Part shown: piece after piece, positions 51,587-60,999 of the stretch
Position numbering within the stretch: position 1 is the stretch's first letter
Layout of the letters: each line of letters begins with the position of its first letter
DNA from: Christensenella sp. UBA5893
GTDB lineage: Bacteria; Bacillota; Clostridia; Christensenellales; UBA1242
Length of the DNA: 62,865 bases
Direction: 5' to 3'
NCBI GenBank assembly: GCA_002431905.1
Contig: DJER01000033.1
Coordinates: 104,356 to 167,220 of the forward strand
The notes under the pieces: model-generated
Databases searched by the model: none
The model's input: only the letters and a program-made list of their open reading frames with translations
Told to the model about the DNA's origin: nothing
Program-made: the position numbers and the translations under genes

Positions 51587-52693
51587 ATGGATAAAAAAAT
51601 GAATTATAATCAATTTTTTAATGAATTGAAAAAATCTCCTGTGTTCGCAATTTCTTTAAGTTCTAAGGAGTTATTTCACTCAAACTTTTGGGCTTGGCTC
51701 ATTGAATATAACAAAGAGTTTGCAAAAGTTTTTTTTAATGACATAGATTATCAAAATATTACTACTATATATCGGGAAGAAAAACATCGTGATTTAACTA
51801 TTATTGCGGGAGGGGAGGTATTTATAATTGAGAACAAGATAAAATCTCTGCCATCATCGGAACAGCTTATTAGATACCAAAGCCGCGAAAGGCATTTTCG
51901 TAAAGGCTGTATAACTGGACTTGTTAAGTTTGACAATGTACCAACTGATTGGAATTTTATTTCATACGGACAGATAGGTAACTCCATTCGTAATATTAAC
52001 AATATGTTTAGATCTGATAAATGGTATTTTCTTATTGATGAGTATGTAAATGTAATAAAGCACATAGAATCGTTATTTATTGAATTCAATGAACAGTACA
52101 AAAATAGATTTATATGTTTCGAAGAGTATAAAAAAGACCCAATGCTTAGCGAATTGGAGAGCATAAGATTTGCTGATGTATTTAAGAAATATAATGCAAA
52201 TTCATTTGCTAGTTATCTAACAAATAAGATAAAAGTGGAGCTTGAAAATTTAGTTAATAACGAACAAATCAAATTGGATATTAGTTCAGGATACACAAAC
52301 AAATCTTCTTTGGTTGATATTAGATATATAAAGAATAAAGACACACAAAACCAATTTTGTATTGGTATACAAATACAAGATAGCCAATATAGATTTCATG
52401 TAGAAAGGCATAAGGGTACTTTAGATTTTGGTGTAAAAAATCCATCTGGTTGTTTGTTTAATGAATTTTTGGCATATGGTTGGTTTGAAAGTTATGATAG
52501 GTCAAAAAAATTGTTTAAAAACAGACAAACAAGTATGCGTGAATCTTATTGTACATATAGCAGTGAAAGTTATAAATTTGTGTATCAATATTATAATTTG
52601 ATCGGAGATGAACTAAATTTTGAGAGATTAGCATCACAAATAAAAGAAGATATGACAAAAGCCGCAAACATTATGGAAAAAATTGACAAATGA
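51587..52693 (+). CDS. PD-(D/E)XK nuclease-family protein (PDDEXK_4-like)
   Basis: A 368-residue protein. N-terminal ELFHSNFWAWLIEYNKEFAK resembles the start of the PDDEXK_4 family. The nuclease core shows the Asp in EEKHRDLTIIAGG (about residue 68) and the E-x-K in EVFIIENKIKSLPSSEQLIR (about residues 75-93), with the Q of the fifth motif. A second domain, about 190-368, has a beta-rich part (FCIGIQIQDSQYRFHVERHK) and no known motif. Nuclease action on DNA is inferred from the motif. The mRNA seems leaderless; the alternative ATG at 51599 has no SD either. The zinc-ribbon gene follows after 7 bases. Confidence 0.75.
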   Translation: MDKKMNYNQFFNELKKSPVFAISLSSKELFHSNFWAWLIEYNKEFAKVFFNDIDYQNITTIYREEKHRDLTIIAGGEVFIIENKIKSLPSSEQLIRYQSRERHFRKGCITGLVKFDNVPTDWNFISYGQIGNSIRNINNMFRSDKWYFLIDEYVNVIKHIESLFIEFNEQYKNRFICFEEYKKDPMLSELESIRFADVFKKYNANSFASYLTNKIKVELENLVNNEQIKLDISSGYTNKSSLVDIRYIKNKDTQNQFCIGIQIQDSQYRFHVERHKGTLDFGVKNPSGCLFNEFLAYGWFESYDRSKKLFKNRQTSMRESYCTYSSESYKFVYQYYNLIGDELNFERLASQIKEDMTKAANIMEKIDK

Positions 52694-52700
52694 GGTATTT

Positions 52701-53930
52701 ATGGAAGATGATGCAATAATATTGACATGTCCAAATTGTGGGTCAAATAGTATAGATAAAGTTGGAGATATATTTATCTGCAACCATTGTAAAACGAAAT
52801 TTATGAAGAAAGGGAATGAATCTGCAAGTAATAAATCTATAAAAACTATAAATATAATAAATTCACAAAGTACAAAAAATAGAGTTGAATCTTATTTAAT
52901 AAAAAATGATTTAACAGAAGATGATTTTTTGAAAAAAGCATTTGTATTTTTAACCAATTATAAAGAAGCTCCGCGAAATATTTTCAATGCAGAATTTTCA
53001 AATCCTAAATTAGAATATGAACATGTTTCAGTTTTAAGTTATAATTGTAAGATATCATATTCATTATCTATTCGAGTTGAAAGGCGAGTAAAAAAGAAAG
53101 TGGAAGAAGAATATTACGACCAACGTTCGAATTCGTTTAAGACACATTTGGTTGATAAGTATGTTACTGAAACATTTTACGAACCTTACTTTGGAGAATA
53201 TAGTGATATCGTTTCAACAAATGAAATACAAAACAATAAGTATTCTAGTTTTGAAAAAGATTGTATTATAGATATTCTAAAAAGCGTTTATGAAGATGAT
53301 TTAGTAATGTCAAATGAAGAATATCAAGAGTTATCGTATAAACAAACAAAAAGTTTGCAAGATAGATGTGTTAATTATCTAAAGAAACATTACAAAGACT
53401 ATATTACAATAGATAATTATAAAGACCTAAAATTCTTGAGCACATATGCCACTTTAGAAAACACAACAACATACAAAGTACCAATTTATAGTTTATCATT
53501 CAAATTAGATGAGAAATCTTACACATTATATTGTGTTGCAAACAATTATAGAGATTTGTTTGTTGAAGATTTAGTAGATGAGCAAAAAGAAAAACTCATA
53601 AACAATTACGTTGAAAAAAAAGACAAAATTTTTAAGCCATCATATTACATGTTTACTGCATTTTCAATAGCATTTTTGATTGCAATTCTGTTATCGTTTT
53701 TTATTACAATTGCTCAAGGTACACAAACGCTAAATTATACTCTATTTTACATTTGGTATGTTATAATTTGTGTCCTATTTATTACCGAGAAGTGTATATC
53801 ATCGAAAAATAAAAAAGAATTAAATATTAAGGTAAAAGATTATGAAAATAATAGTCGCATAAAGAAAAAAGAGAGTTGTTTAAATTATTGTAAAAAAAAT
53901 AACATTACGAATCTCGATTTTAATGAATGA
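52701..53930 (+). CDS. Zinc-ribbon membrane protein, partner of the nuclease
   Basis: A 409-residue protein. Zinc ribbon at about residues 9-33 (CPNCGSNSIDKVGDIFICNH, then C: CxxC...CxxC). A long middle (about 60-300) has helices and strands with FLTNYKEAPRNIF, KISYSLSIRVERRVKKKVEE and KDYITIDNYKDLKFLSTYA, unknown to me. Two membrane helices near 315-340 and 350-370 precede a lysine-rich tail. Start at 52701 is chosen for the SD TGAGG overlapping the nuclease stop. Not recognised; the ribbon-plus-membrane layout fits a membrane-acting effector or a stress sensor. Confidence 0.75.
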   Translation: MEDDAIILTCPNCGSNSIDKVGDIFICNHCKTKFMKKGNESASNKSIKTINIINSQSTKNRVESYLIKNDLTEDDFLKKAFVFLTNYKEAPRNIFNAEFSNPKLEYEHVSVLSYNCKISYSLSIRVERRVKKKVEEEYYDQRSNSFKTHLVDKYVTETFYEPYFGEYSDIVSTNEIQNNKYSSFEKDCIIDILKSVYEDDLVMSNEEYQELSYKQTKSLQDRCVNYLKKHYKDYITIDNYKDLKFLSTYATLENTTTYKVPIYSLSFKLDEKSYTLYCVANNYRDLFVEDLVDEQKEKLINNYVEKKDKIFKPSYYMFTAFSIAFLIAILLSFFITIAQGTQTLNYTLFYIWYVIICVLFITEKCISSKNKKELNIKVKDYENNSRIKKKESCLNYCKKNNITNLDFNE

Positions 53931-53956
53931 CTTGTTTAATAAAAAGGATTGGTTAG

Positions 53957-54058
53957 ATGATTATGGAAACTGACAAAATGAAAAAATTCTCTAATATATT
54001 GTTTGCAATAGTATCAGTGATAGCACTGATTGCTATTATTGTTGGCTTTGTAGCCTAA
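53957..54058 (+). CDS. 33-aa single-helix membrane peptide
   Basis: A 33-residue peptide: charged N-terminus (METDKMKKFS) and one hydrophobic helix (NILFAIVSVIALIAIIVGFV). AAGGA lies upstream at a fair SD distance; ATG 53963 is an alternative start. It follows the zinc-ribbon gene after 26 bases. It resembles small membrane toxins or membrane-complex subunits, but its role is unknown and so short a frame could be chance. Confidence 0.5.
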   Translation: MIMETDKMKKFSNILFAIVSVIALIAIIVGFVA

Positions 54059-54082
54059 CAGTTAATTTATTGTATTCTTAGG

Positions 54083-54157
54083 AAATCACCAGGCATAGAT
54101 GGCGAATCTTATTTTTTTGCTGAAATAATAAGATTTTTGTAAAATGCCTTGTGATTT
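54083..54157 (+). other. Nested double hairpin downstream of the inserted module
   Basis: An outer stem of 14 bp with one mismatch (54083-54096 with 54144-54157, AAATCACC...GTGATTT) encloses an inner hairpin (AATCTTATT 54105-54113 with AATAAGATT 54127-54135). A T-run follows the outer arm, so it can terminate transcription. It could also be a non-autonomous element end or a structured RNA. It fills most of the gap before murA. Confidence 0.6.
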
Positions 54158-54223
54158 TTTTGTAAAATAAACGTTGTAACTCACAACAAAACAAATATAT
54201 TCATACTTTATTTTGGGGGAAGT

Positions 54224-55486
54224 ATGGATAAATTTTATATTTGCGGTGGCAAAAAACTAAACGGGGAACTCGAAATCTCGACTTCAAAAAATGCAGTGTT
54301 GCCAATTCTTGCTGGATGCATACTATGTGACGGAGTGATAACTATACACAAATTCCCAAAGTATGAAGACACAAAAAATATGTTGGAAATATTGGAACAT
54401 CTTGGTGCTAGTTTTAAATTTCAAGGTGATAGTGTGATACTTGACTGCACAAATATAAGCGAATCAACAATACCAATTGAACTTGCAAATAAAATTCGTT
54501 CATCAATTTTTAGCTTGGGTTCAATTCTTTCAAGGCAAAAGAAAGCAAAGGTTGCATATCCGGGTGGTTGTAATATTGGTGCAAGACCAATAGATTTACA
54601 TATAAAAGGGTTAAAGTGTCTTGGCGTAAAGATTATTGAAAGACATGGGTATATTTATTGTGATGGCGGAAATATGAAGGCAGGGACAATTCCGCTTGAT
54701 TTTCCTTCGGTAGGTGCAACCGAAAATCTTATACTTGCTTCTGTATTCCTAAAGGGTAGAACAAAAATAATAAATTGTGCAAAAGAACCTGAAATCATAG
54801 ACCTTGCAAACTTTCTAAACGAAATGGGTGCAAAAGTCTTTGGAGCAGGCACAAGCACAATTATTGTTGAAGGTGTTGAACATTTGAATGGAGTTGAATA
54901 CACACCAATAGGTGACAGAATAATTGCTGGAACATATGTAATCGCAACTTGTATGTGCGGTGGCAAGGTAACATTAAATAATGTCAACTCTGAACATATA
55001 TATTCTCTTTTAAATAAACTTGAAAATAGTGCTTGCAAAGTACATAGTTATAGTGATAAAATAACAATAAGTGCGTTGGGCAAACCAAATTGCATTTCAA
55101 AGATAGAAACAAGACCTTTTCCGGGTTTTGCCACAGACCTTCAACCACAAATTGTCGCAATGCTGTCCATTGCAAAAGGAACAAGCGTTGTTGTTGAAAA
55201 TTTGTTTGAATCAAGATTTAGGCATATAAGTGAACTAAAAAAACTTGGTGCTGACATTATAACAAAAGAAAACACTGCAATAATAAAAGGTGTAAACAAA
55301 CTATACGGTGCAGAAGTTATGGCTTATGACTTGCGTGGTGGTGCCGGTGCAGTACTTGCAGGACTTGTAAGTGAAGGTTATACAACCATTAGTGATATCT
55401 ACCATATAGACAGGGGATATTACGAGATGGAAAAAGATTTACAAAAGTTGGGAGCAGAAATTGAAAGAATCTCTACAAAAGAATAA
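54224..55486 (+). CDS. murA: UDP-GlcNAc 1-carboxyvinyltransferase MurA
   Basis: A 420-residue MurA, catalysing the first committed step of peptidoglycan synthesis (enolpyruvyl transfer to UDP-GlcNAc). SKNAVLPILAGCILCDG holds the Lys and Asn of the active site (about residues 20-36), and YPGGCNIGARPIDLHIKGL the catalytic Cys (about 112), the target of fosfomycin. GFATDLQPQIVAMLSIAKG and DLRGGAGAVLAGLVSEG complete the family pattern. SD is GGGGGAAG. It restarts the cell-wall cluster after the insertion. Confidence 0.96.
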   Translation: MDKFYICGGKKLNGELEISTSKNAVLPILAGCILCDGVITIHKFPKYEDTKNMLEILEHLGASFKFQGDSVILDCTNISESTIPIELANKIRSSIFSLGSILSRQKKAKVAYPGGCNIGARPIDLHIKGLKCLGVKIIERHGYIYCDGGNMKAGTIPLDFPSVGATENLILASVFLKGRTKIINCAKEPEIIDLANFLNEMGAKVFGAGTSTIIVEGVEHLNGVEYTPIGDRIIAGTYVIATCMCGGKVTLNNVNSEHIYSLLNKLENSACKVHSYSDKITISALGKPNCISKIETRPFPGFATDLQPQIVAMLSIAKGTSVVVENLFESRFRHISELKKLGADIITKENTAIIKGVNKLYGAEVMAYDLRGGAGAVLAGLVSEGYTTISDIYHIDRGYYEMEKDLQKLGAEIERISTKE

Positions 55487-56369
55487 AAAATTGATAATTT
55501 CTCTAGGCATTGTGCTTGGTGTTGTTTTGCTACTAATAATTTTATATTTCACATTGTTCACACTAAAAACAGTTGAAATTGATTTTAGAAATGAATCACA
55601 TATATATAGCGAAGAATCAAAGCAGTCAATAGCCGAAGATTCAATAATAAAAAAGGGGACTCCAATATTTTCTTTGAGCAAAAAGACAATATCAAAAACT
55701 TTGGAGAAAAATAACCCATATCTAAAAGTAATAAACATAGAAACAGTTTTTCCAAACAAAATAATTATTCATTGTGCTGAAAGGGAAGAAACCTATGCGG
55801 TAAAGGCAAATGACACAAAGTACTTTATTTGTGATGCCGAATTCAAAGTCCTAAATATTTCGCCAAATTATTATAGTCAGCAGGCTGTACTTTTTACCGG
55901 GTTAGAGAGTTTGATAGAAAACACAAACAGAGTTAATGCCGGTGAATTTTTGGAATTTTTAAGCGAAGCCGAAGTATTAAAAAATATCGGGACAAGCTTG
56001 CTTCGTGCAAACAAAACAGTTGCAATGCAAAAATCCTTGATTGAATCAATAGAGTTCACTTCTGGAATATATTACTATACTGGAAAAAATCAGCCTTATC
56101 TTATTATAAAAGATAAAAATGGTTTTCAAAACAATATTTATGCCATAGACACTTTGCTTGCTGAAAAATTTCAAGCAATGTTCGCAACTTGGTCAAATGT
56201 AATCTATAATCCATCTGTCTTTTATAAAGATGAACTAAATTCAACCGACCCAGAAAAGAAAATTGAACTTTCAGATATCCCAGAAAAATATTTTCTAAAT
56301 TACACTCTTAATGTTTATGAAGATAATCATGGAAAACTTGATATAGTAATTTCAAAGAATGAGGGATAA
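55461..56369 (+). CDS. ftsQ: Cell division protein FtsQ/DivIB-like
   Basis: A 302-residue bitopic protein. It starts with TTG at 55461, inside the murA end, with GGGAG as SD. After a short basic N-terminus comes a membrane helix (LIISLGIVLGVVLLLIILYF, about residues 11-30), then a POTRA-type region (GTPIFSLSKKTISKTLEKNN, PYLKVINIETVFPNKIII, HCAEREETYAVKAND) typical of FtsQ/DivIB. The rest of the ectodomain is poorly conserved. It links divisome assembly to septal wall synthesis. Position between murA and ftsA supports it. Confidence 0.88.
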   Translation: MKESLQKNKKLIISLGIVLGVVLLLIILYFTLFTLKTVEIDFRNESHIYSEESKQSIAEDSIIKKGTPIFSLSKKTISKTLEKNNPYLKVINIETVFPNKIIIHCAEREETYAVKANDTKYFICDAEFKVLNISPNYYSQQAVLFTGLESLIENTNRVNAGEFLEFLSEAEVLKNIGTSLLRANKTVAMQKSLIESIEFTSGIYYYTGKNQPYLIIKDKNGFQNNIYAIDTLLAEKFQAMFATWSNVIYNPSVFYKDELNSTDPEKKIELSDIPEKYFLNYTLNVYEDNHGKLDIVISKNEG

Positions 56370-56407
56370 ATCGCTTAAAAATATTCTCATTTTATCAAAG
56401 TTTTTTA

Positions 56408-56436
56408 TTGACATAATAAATTTAATTGTTTATAAT
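56408..56436 (+). promoter_or_regulatory. Consensus sigma-A promoter upstream of ftsA
   Basis: -35 TTGACA (56408-56413), 17-base spacer, -10 TATAAT (56431-56436): a perfect match to consensus, giving ftsA-ftsZ strong expression of their own. Confidence 0.88.
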
Positions 56437-56513
56437 TATAAAAAAATGTTATAATTATGCATAAGATAATTTTTGGCAAAATTATGGCATTAAAATGGAA
56501 AAAGGAGAAAATT

Positions 56514-57677
56514 GTGCCACAAAATAAGGTTACAGTAATAGATATTGGTTCAAAAAGTATTAGCGTTTTGATTGGAAGTCGTGGGGCTAATGATTCATTT
56601 GCTGTAAGTGGATATGGAGAACAAGAATATGCCGGATATTATGAAGGCGAATTCTTGGAAGAAGACAAACTTTTTGAAACATTTCAAAAAGCAATAAATG
56701 ATGCTCAAAGTTCAGCAAATTTAATAATAGACAAGGTTTATGTTGGTGTACCTGCAAACTTTTGTCAATGTAAAACAAAAACAATAGTTCAATCTTTTGG
56801 TCAAAGAATAAAATTAAGAGAAGAAGACTTGCAAACAATTTATCAAGGTGCAGATGAAAACACAAATGAAAATTTGGTGCTACTAAGTTGCTCTCCAATA
56901 ATGTTTGTTTTGGATGACGGAAGAAAAGTTTTTGATGCTTGTGGTCAAAGGACTTCAAGAATAAGTGCAACATTAAGTTTTGTTTATGCAGAAAAACAAT
57001 TTATTGAAAAAATAAATGCACTCATAAAACAACTTGGCATAAGTTCAGTAGAATATCTTTCTTCAACACTTTGTGAAAGTTTGTATCTATTGCCAAAAGA
57101 AAGAAGAGAAGAAAAAGCAATTTTAATTGATTGTGGATATATAGAAACATCAGTTGCAGTAATAAAAGGCGATGGTCTTTTGGACTTAAAGTCATTTGCA
57201 GTTGGTGGCGGACATATTTCAGCAGATTTATCACAGTGTTTAGGAATAACATTCAACGAAGCAGAACAGTTAAGAAAACAACTTATATTGTCGGTTGTTC
57301 CAAGTGATTCTGATGATTATGAACTCGCAAGAAATGGAACAAACTATCCAATTAGTATGAGAAAGGCAAATGAAATTACATCCGCAAGACTTGAGATGAT
57401 GGCAGACCTAATCAAAAAGTGTGTATGTTATGATGGACAAGAATTGCCAGCAGTTCCATATTACATAACTGGTGGAGGAATCTCTTATACAAAAGGTGCA
57501 AAAGACATCTTGTCAGGGTATTTGGGAGTAAACTTAACTTTGATATATCCAAGAGATATGCAATTGAGTAAACCACATTATTCATCACTTTTGGGACTTA
57601 TGGACAAAGCATTGAGTTTAGAAAACAAAAATAATGGATTTTTCAAAAATCTAATAAGAAAATTAACAGGAAGATAA
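56514..57677 (+). CDS. ftsA: Cell division protein FtsA
   Basis: A 387-residue actin-family protein that tethers FtsZ to the membrane. Phosphate-1 loop VTVIDIGSKSISVLIGSRG, the 1C-domain region and YVGVPANFCQCKTKTIVQSF, the phosphate-2 strand AILIDCGYIETSVAVIKGDG, and YYITGGGISYTKGAKDILSG identify the family; the C-terminus NNGFFKNLIRKLTGR is the amphipathic membrane-targeting helix. I chose GTG 56514, which has AAGGAG six bases before it; ATG 56457 and 56484 lack an SD and would add 19 or 10 unconserved residues. ftsZ follows after 10 bases. Confidence 0.9.
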   Translation: MPQNKVTVIDIGSKSISVLIGSRGANDSFAVSGYGEQEYAGYYEGEFLEEDKLFETFQKAINDAQSSANLIIDKVYVGVPANFCQCKTKTIVQSFGQRIKLREEDLQTIYQGADENTNENLVLLSCSPIMFVLDDGRKVFDACGQRTSRISATLSFVYAEKQFIEKINALIKQLGISSVEYLSSTLCESLYLLPKERREEKAILIDCGYIETSVAVIKGDGLLDLKSFAVGGGHISADLSQCLGITFNEAEQLRKQLILSVVPSDSDDYELARNGTNYPISMRKANEITSARLEMMADLIKKCVCYDGQELPAVPYYITGGGISYTKGAKDILSGYLGVNLTLIYPRDMQLSKPHYSSLLGLMDKALSLENKNNGFFKNLIRKLTGR

Positions 57678-57687
57678 GGAGAAGAAA

Positions 57688-58953
<1,266 letters not shown>

Positions 58954-58958
58954 TTGAT

Positions 58959-58994
58959 AAAAAAATTCAAAGGTATATTCCTTTGAATTTTTTA
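58959..58994. terminator. Bidirectional terminator after ftsZ
   Basis: Stem AAAAAATTCAAAGG and its complement around TATATT, with A and T runs at both ends; serves ftsZ and the convergent small gene. Confidence 0.85.
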
Positions 58995-58998
58995 TTTT

Positions 58999-59274
58999 TT
59001 AGTAATAATAATTTGATATAGTAGCACTAGCACCAGCAACAATAGCAATTCCCAAAATTACACCAATAGCAAAACAAATTAAAAATGTTGTAAGCCAAGC
59101 CTTTATAAATGTTTTTCTTGCAACTGTTCCTTCAGGATAAATTGCAATTCCAATAATTTCCAAAAAATGCCACATCAAAACGCCCATTCCAGTTTTTGAT
59201 TCTATATACTTTTGGTCGTTATTTTCCTGTTTTGTAGGATAACCACATTTTGGGCAAATAACTGCTTCGTCATT
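58999..59274 (-). pseudogene. Small zinc-ribbon membrane protein, start region broken or unusual
   Basis: The open frame encodes up to 91 residues: an N-terminal half zinc ribbon (AVICPKCGYPTKQENNDQKY) followed by a membrane part with two helices (LMWHFLEIIGIAIY and ITFLICFAIGVILGIAIVAG-like). The frame has no ATG, GTG or TTG start ahead of the CPKCG motif: a TAA stop (59277-59275) sits right before it, and the obvious ATG at 59273 is shifted by one base. The first usable start is ATG 59187 (62 residues, helices only). Either a 1-base deletion broke the N-terminus, or a rare start codon is used. Function unknown. Confidence 0.5.
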
Positions 59275-59326
59275 TTATTAACAGGGGAAGATTTGCCAGA
59301 AAAGTAAAACCTAATAATTTTTAAAT

Positions 59327-59357
59327 TTCGACATATTTGTGTATGTCGTTTTTTTTT
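59327..59357 (+). promoter_or_regulatory. Possible Spo0A box inside a hairpin before spoIIGA
   Basis: TTCGACA (59327-59333) is a reverse-strand match to the Spo0A box TGTCGAA. The same bases form a hairpin CGACATA/TATGTCG followed by a T-run. Both readings fit a control element ahead of the spoIIGA operon; either may be chance. Confidence 0.35.
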
Positions 59358-59386
59358 ACTTAATGTAAAATTATTATAGGGGAAAG

Positions 59387-60220
59387 ATGATTGTTTATAT
59401 AGAAGATACAATAATTGAAAATTTCCTTGTTACATATCTTATTGAAATGATTGTGTATAGTTTTATAAAACAAAAAAAATCAAAAATAAGGGTGGTAATA
59501 TCTTGCATATTTGCAAGTCTTATGGCACTTTTGTATCCACTTCTAAAATTGCAAAAAGGTTTGTTATTTTTCCTTAAAATCCTTGTTGGTTTCATAATAA
59601 GTGCCATAGCATATAAAGGCAAAGACCTAAAAAATCAATTGTTTTTTTATGTTATGTTTTTAATCACGACAAGCATTTATGGTGGAATAAATTTGTTTAT
59701 ATACTTTGCTATATATGGCAATTTCGAAAGTAGCAAAAAACTTCCAACAGTTTTAATCGTTGCAAGTTTGCTTTTTATTACTTATTTTTTAAAACAATGT
59801 CAAAAGAAGTTATACGCAAAGAAAAATATAAATAATTTTATGTACGATATAGAAATACAAAATAACAATGAAACAATCAAAACAGTTGCTTACCTTGATA
59901 CTGGGAATATCTTGCAAGACACAATCACTCATAACCCAGTTGTTTTGGTTAACTACAAAATGTTTGAAAAGATTAACAAAGATTTTAAATTGCATAATTT
60001 GTTGACAAAAAAATTTGATGGTCTAAAAGATGCTCATCATATTACAGTAAAAACAGCAACTTCAAATTCACAAATTTTGGCATTTTCGGTTGATGAATTA
60101 AAGATACATATAGGCGATAGCATAAAAACATTTTCAAAACCAACTTTTGCTTTGTCAAAAGTAAAAATAACCGGCTTTGATTGTGATGTGATATTAAATT
60201 CAAAACTAATAGGAGAGTAG
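59387..60220 (+). CDS. spoIIGA: Sigma-E processing peptidase SpoIIGA
   Basis: A 277-residue membrane aspartic protease that removes the pro-sequence of sigma-E in the mother cell. The N-terminal half has about five membrane helices (DTIIENFLVTYLIEMIVYSF, then segments up to residue 145). The C-terminal protease domain carries the active motif AYLDTGN (Asp of D-T-G, about residue 168) and ends near ALSKVKITGFDCDVILNSKL. SD is GGGGAAAG. sigE follows after one base, the conserved spoIIG operon. Confidence 0.95.
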   Translation: MIVYIEDTIIENFLVTYLIEMIVYSFIKQKKSKIRVVISCIFASLMALLYPLLKLQKGLLFFLKILVGFIISAIAYKGKDLKNQLFFYVMFLITTSIYGGINLFIYFAIYGNFESSKKLPTVLIVASLLFITYFLKQCQKKLYAKKNINNFMYDIEIQNNNETIKTVAYLDTGNILQDTITHNPVVLVNYKMFEKINKDFKLHNLLTKKFDGLKDAHHITVKTATSNSQILAFSVDELKIHIGDSIKTFSKPTFALSKVKITGFDCDVILNSKLIGE

Positions 60221-60221
60221 T

Positions 60222-60938
60222 ATGTTTTCAAAGTTACTAAAAAAAATAAAAGAAGTATTTGGTTTAAGTATTTTCAATGATGTAGATAACATTGTTATGT
60301 ATATATGTGGCAACGAAAGTTTGCCAAGTCCACTTGAACCAGAAGAAGAAGAGATATTGTTAGAAGAACTTGCCAATAACAACAAACAGGCAAAAGAAAA
60401 ACTGATTGAGCATAATTTAAGACTTGTGGTTTACATTGCCAAAAAGTTTGAAAATAGTGGACTAAATATTGAAGATTTATTCTCCATTGGTGCAATAGGT
60501 TTAATTAAAGCAGTTCATACATATGACAATGACAAAAAAATAAAATTGGCAACTTATGCTTCAAGATGTATAGAAAATGAAATTTTAATGCAATTAAGAA
60601 AAACTAATAAATTAAAAAATGAGGTAAGTCTTGATGAACCATTGAACTTGGATAGTGACGGCAACGAGTTATTGCTTGAAGATGTTCTTTACACTGAAAA
60701 TGAAAGTGTTTCAAAAGACCTAGAAAAATCGGCAGAAAAACAAATAATTTGGCAAATACTTGAAAAATTGAATAAAAGAGAAAAAGAAATAATGGTGCTA
60801 CGGTTTGGACTTAATGGAAATGAAGAAAAAACGCAAAAAGAAGTCGCTGATCTTATGGGTATAAGCCAAAGTTATATTTCACGAATAGAGAAAAAAGTAT
60901 TGGGGAAAATGAAAAAAGATTTGGAAAAAGTAATTTAA
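60222..60938 (+). CDS. sigE: RNA polymerase sigma-E factor (mother-cell)
   Basis: A 238-residue early mother-cell sigma factor. The N-terminal 25-30 residues (MFSKLLKKIKEVFGLSIFND) form the membrane-bound pro-sequence cleaved by SpoIIGA. Region 2 follows (HNLRLVVYIAKKFENSGLNI, EDLFSIGAIGLIKAVHTYD, KLATYASRCIENEILMQLRK), then region 4 with LNKREKEIMVLRFGLNG and the helix-turn-helix KEVADLMGISQSYISRIEKK. It lies in the spoIIGA-sigE operon, directly ahead of sigG. Confidence 0.96.
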   Translation: MFSKLLKKIKEVFGLSIFNDVDNIVMYICGNESLPSPLEPEEEEILLEELANNNKQAKEKLIEHNLRLVVYIAKKFENSGLNIEDLFSIGAIGLIKAVHTYDNDKKIKLATYASRCIENEILMQLRKTNKLKNEVSLDEPLNLDSDGNELLLEDVLYTENESVSKDLEKSAEKQIIWQILEKLNKREKEIMVLRFGLNGNEEKTQKEVADLMGISQSYISRIEKKVLGKMKKDLEKVI

Positions 60939-60999
60939 TTGTAAATAAATATCAATTTTTAATGTATTTTATTATTTTTTGACATTTATTTTTATTTTT

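Noticed and set aside
56457..56513. ATG start for ftsA at 56457 or 56484
   Set aside because: Neither has an SD; GTG 56514 has AAGGAG at ideal spacing and begins the conserved FtsA sequence.
59202..59411. 69-codon minus-strand frame upstream of spoIIGA
   Set aside because: It is the shifted reading frame of the zinc-ribbon gene plus leader sequence; no protein-like features.
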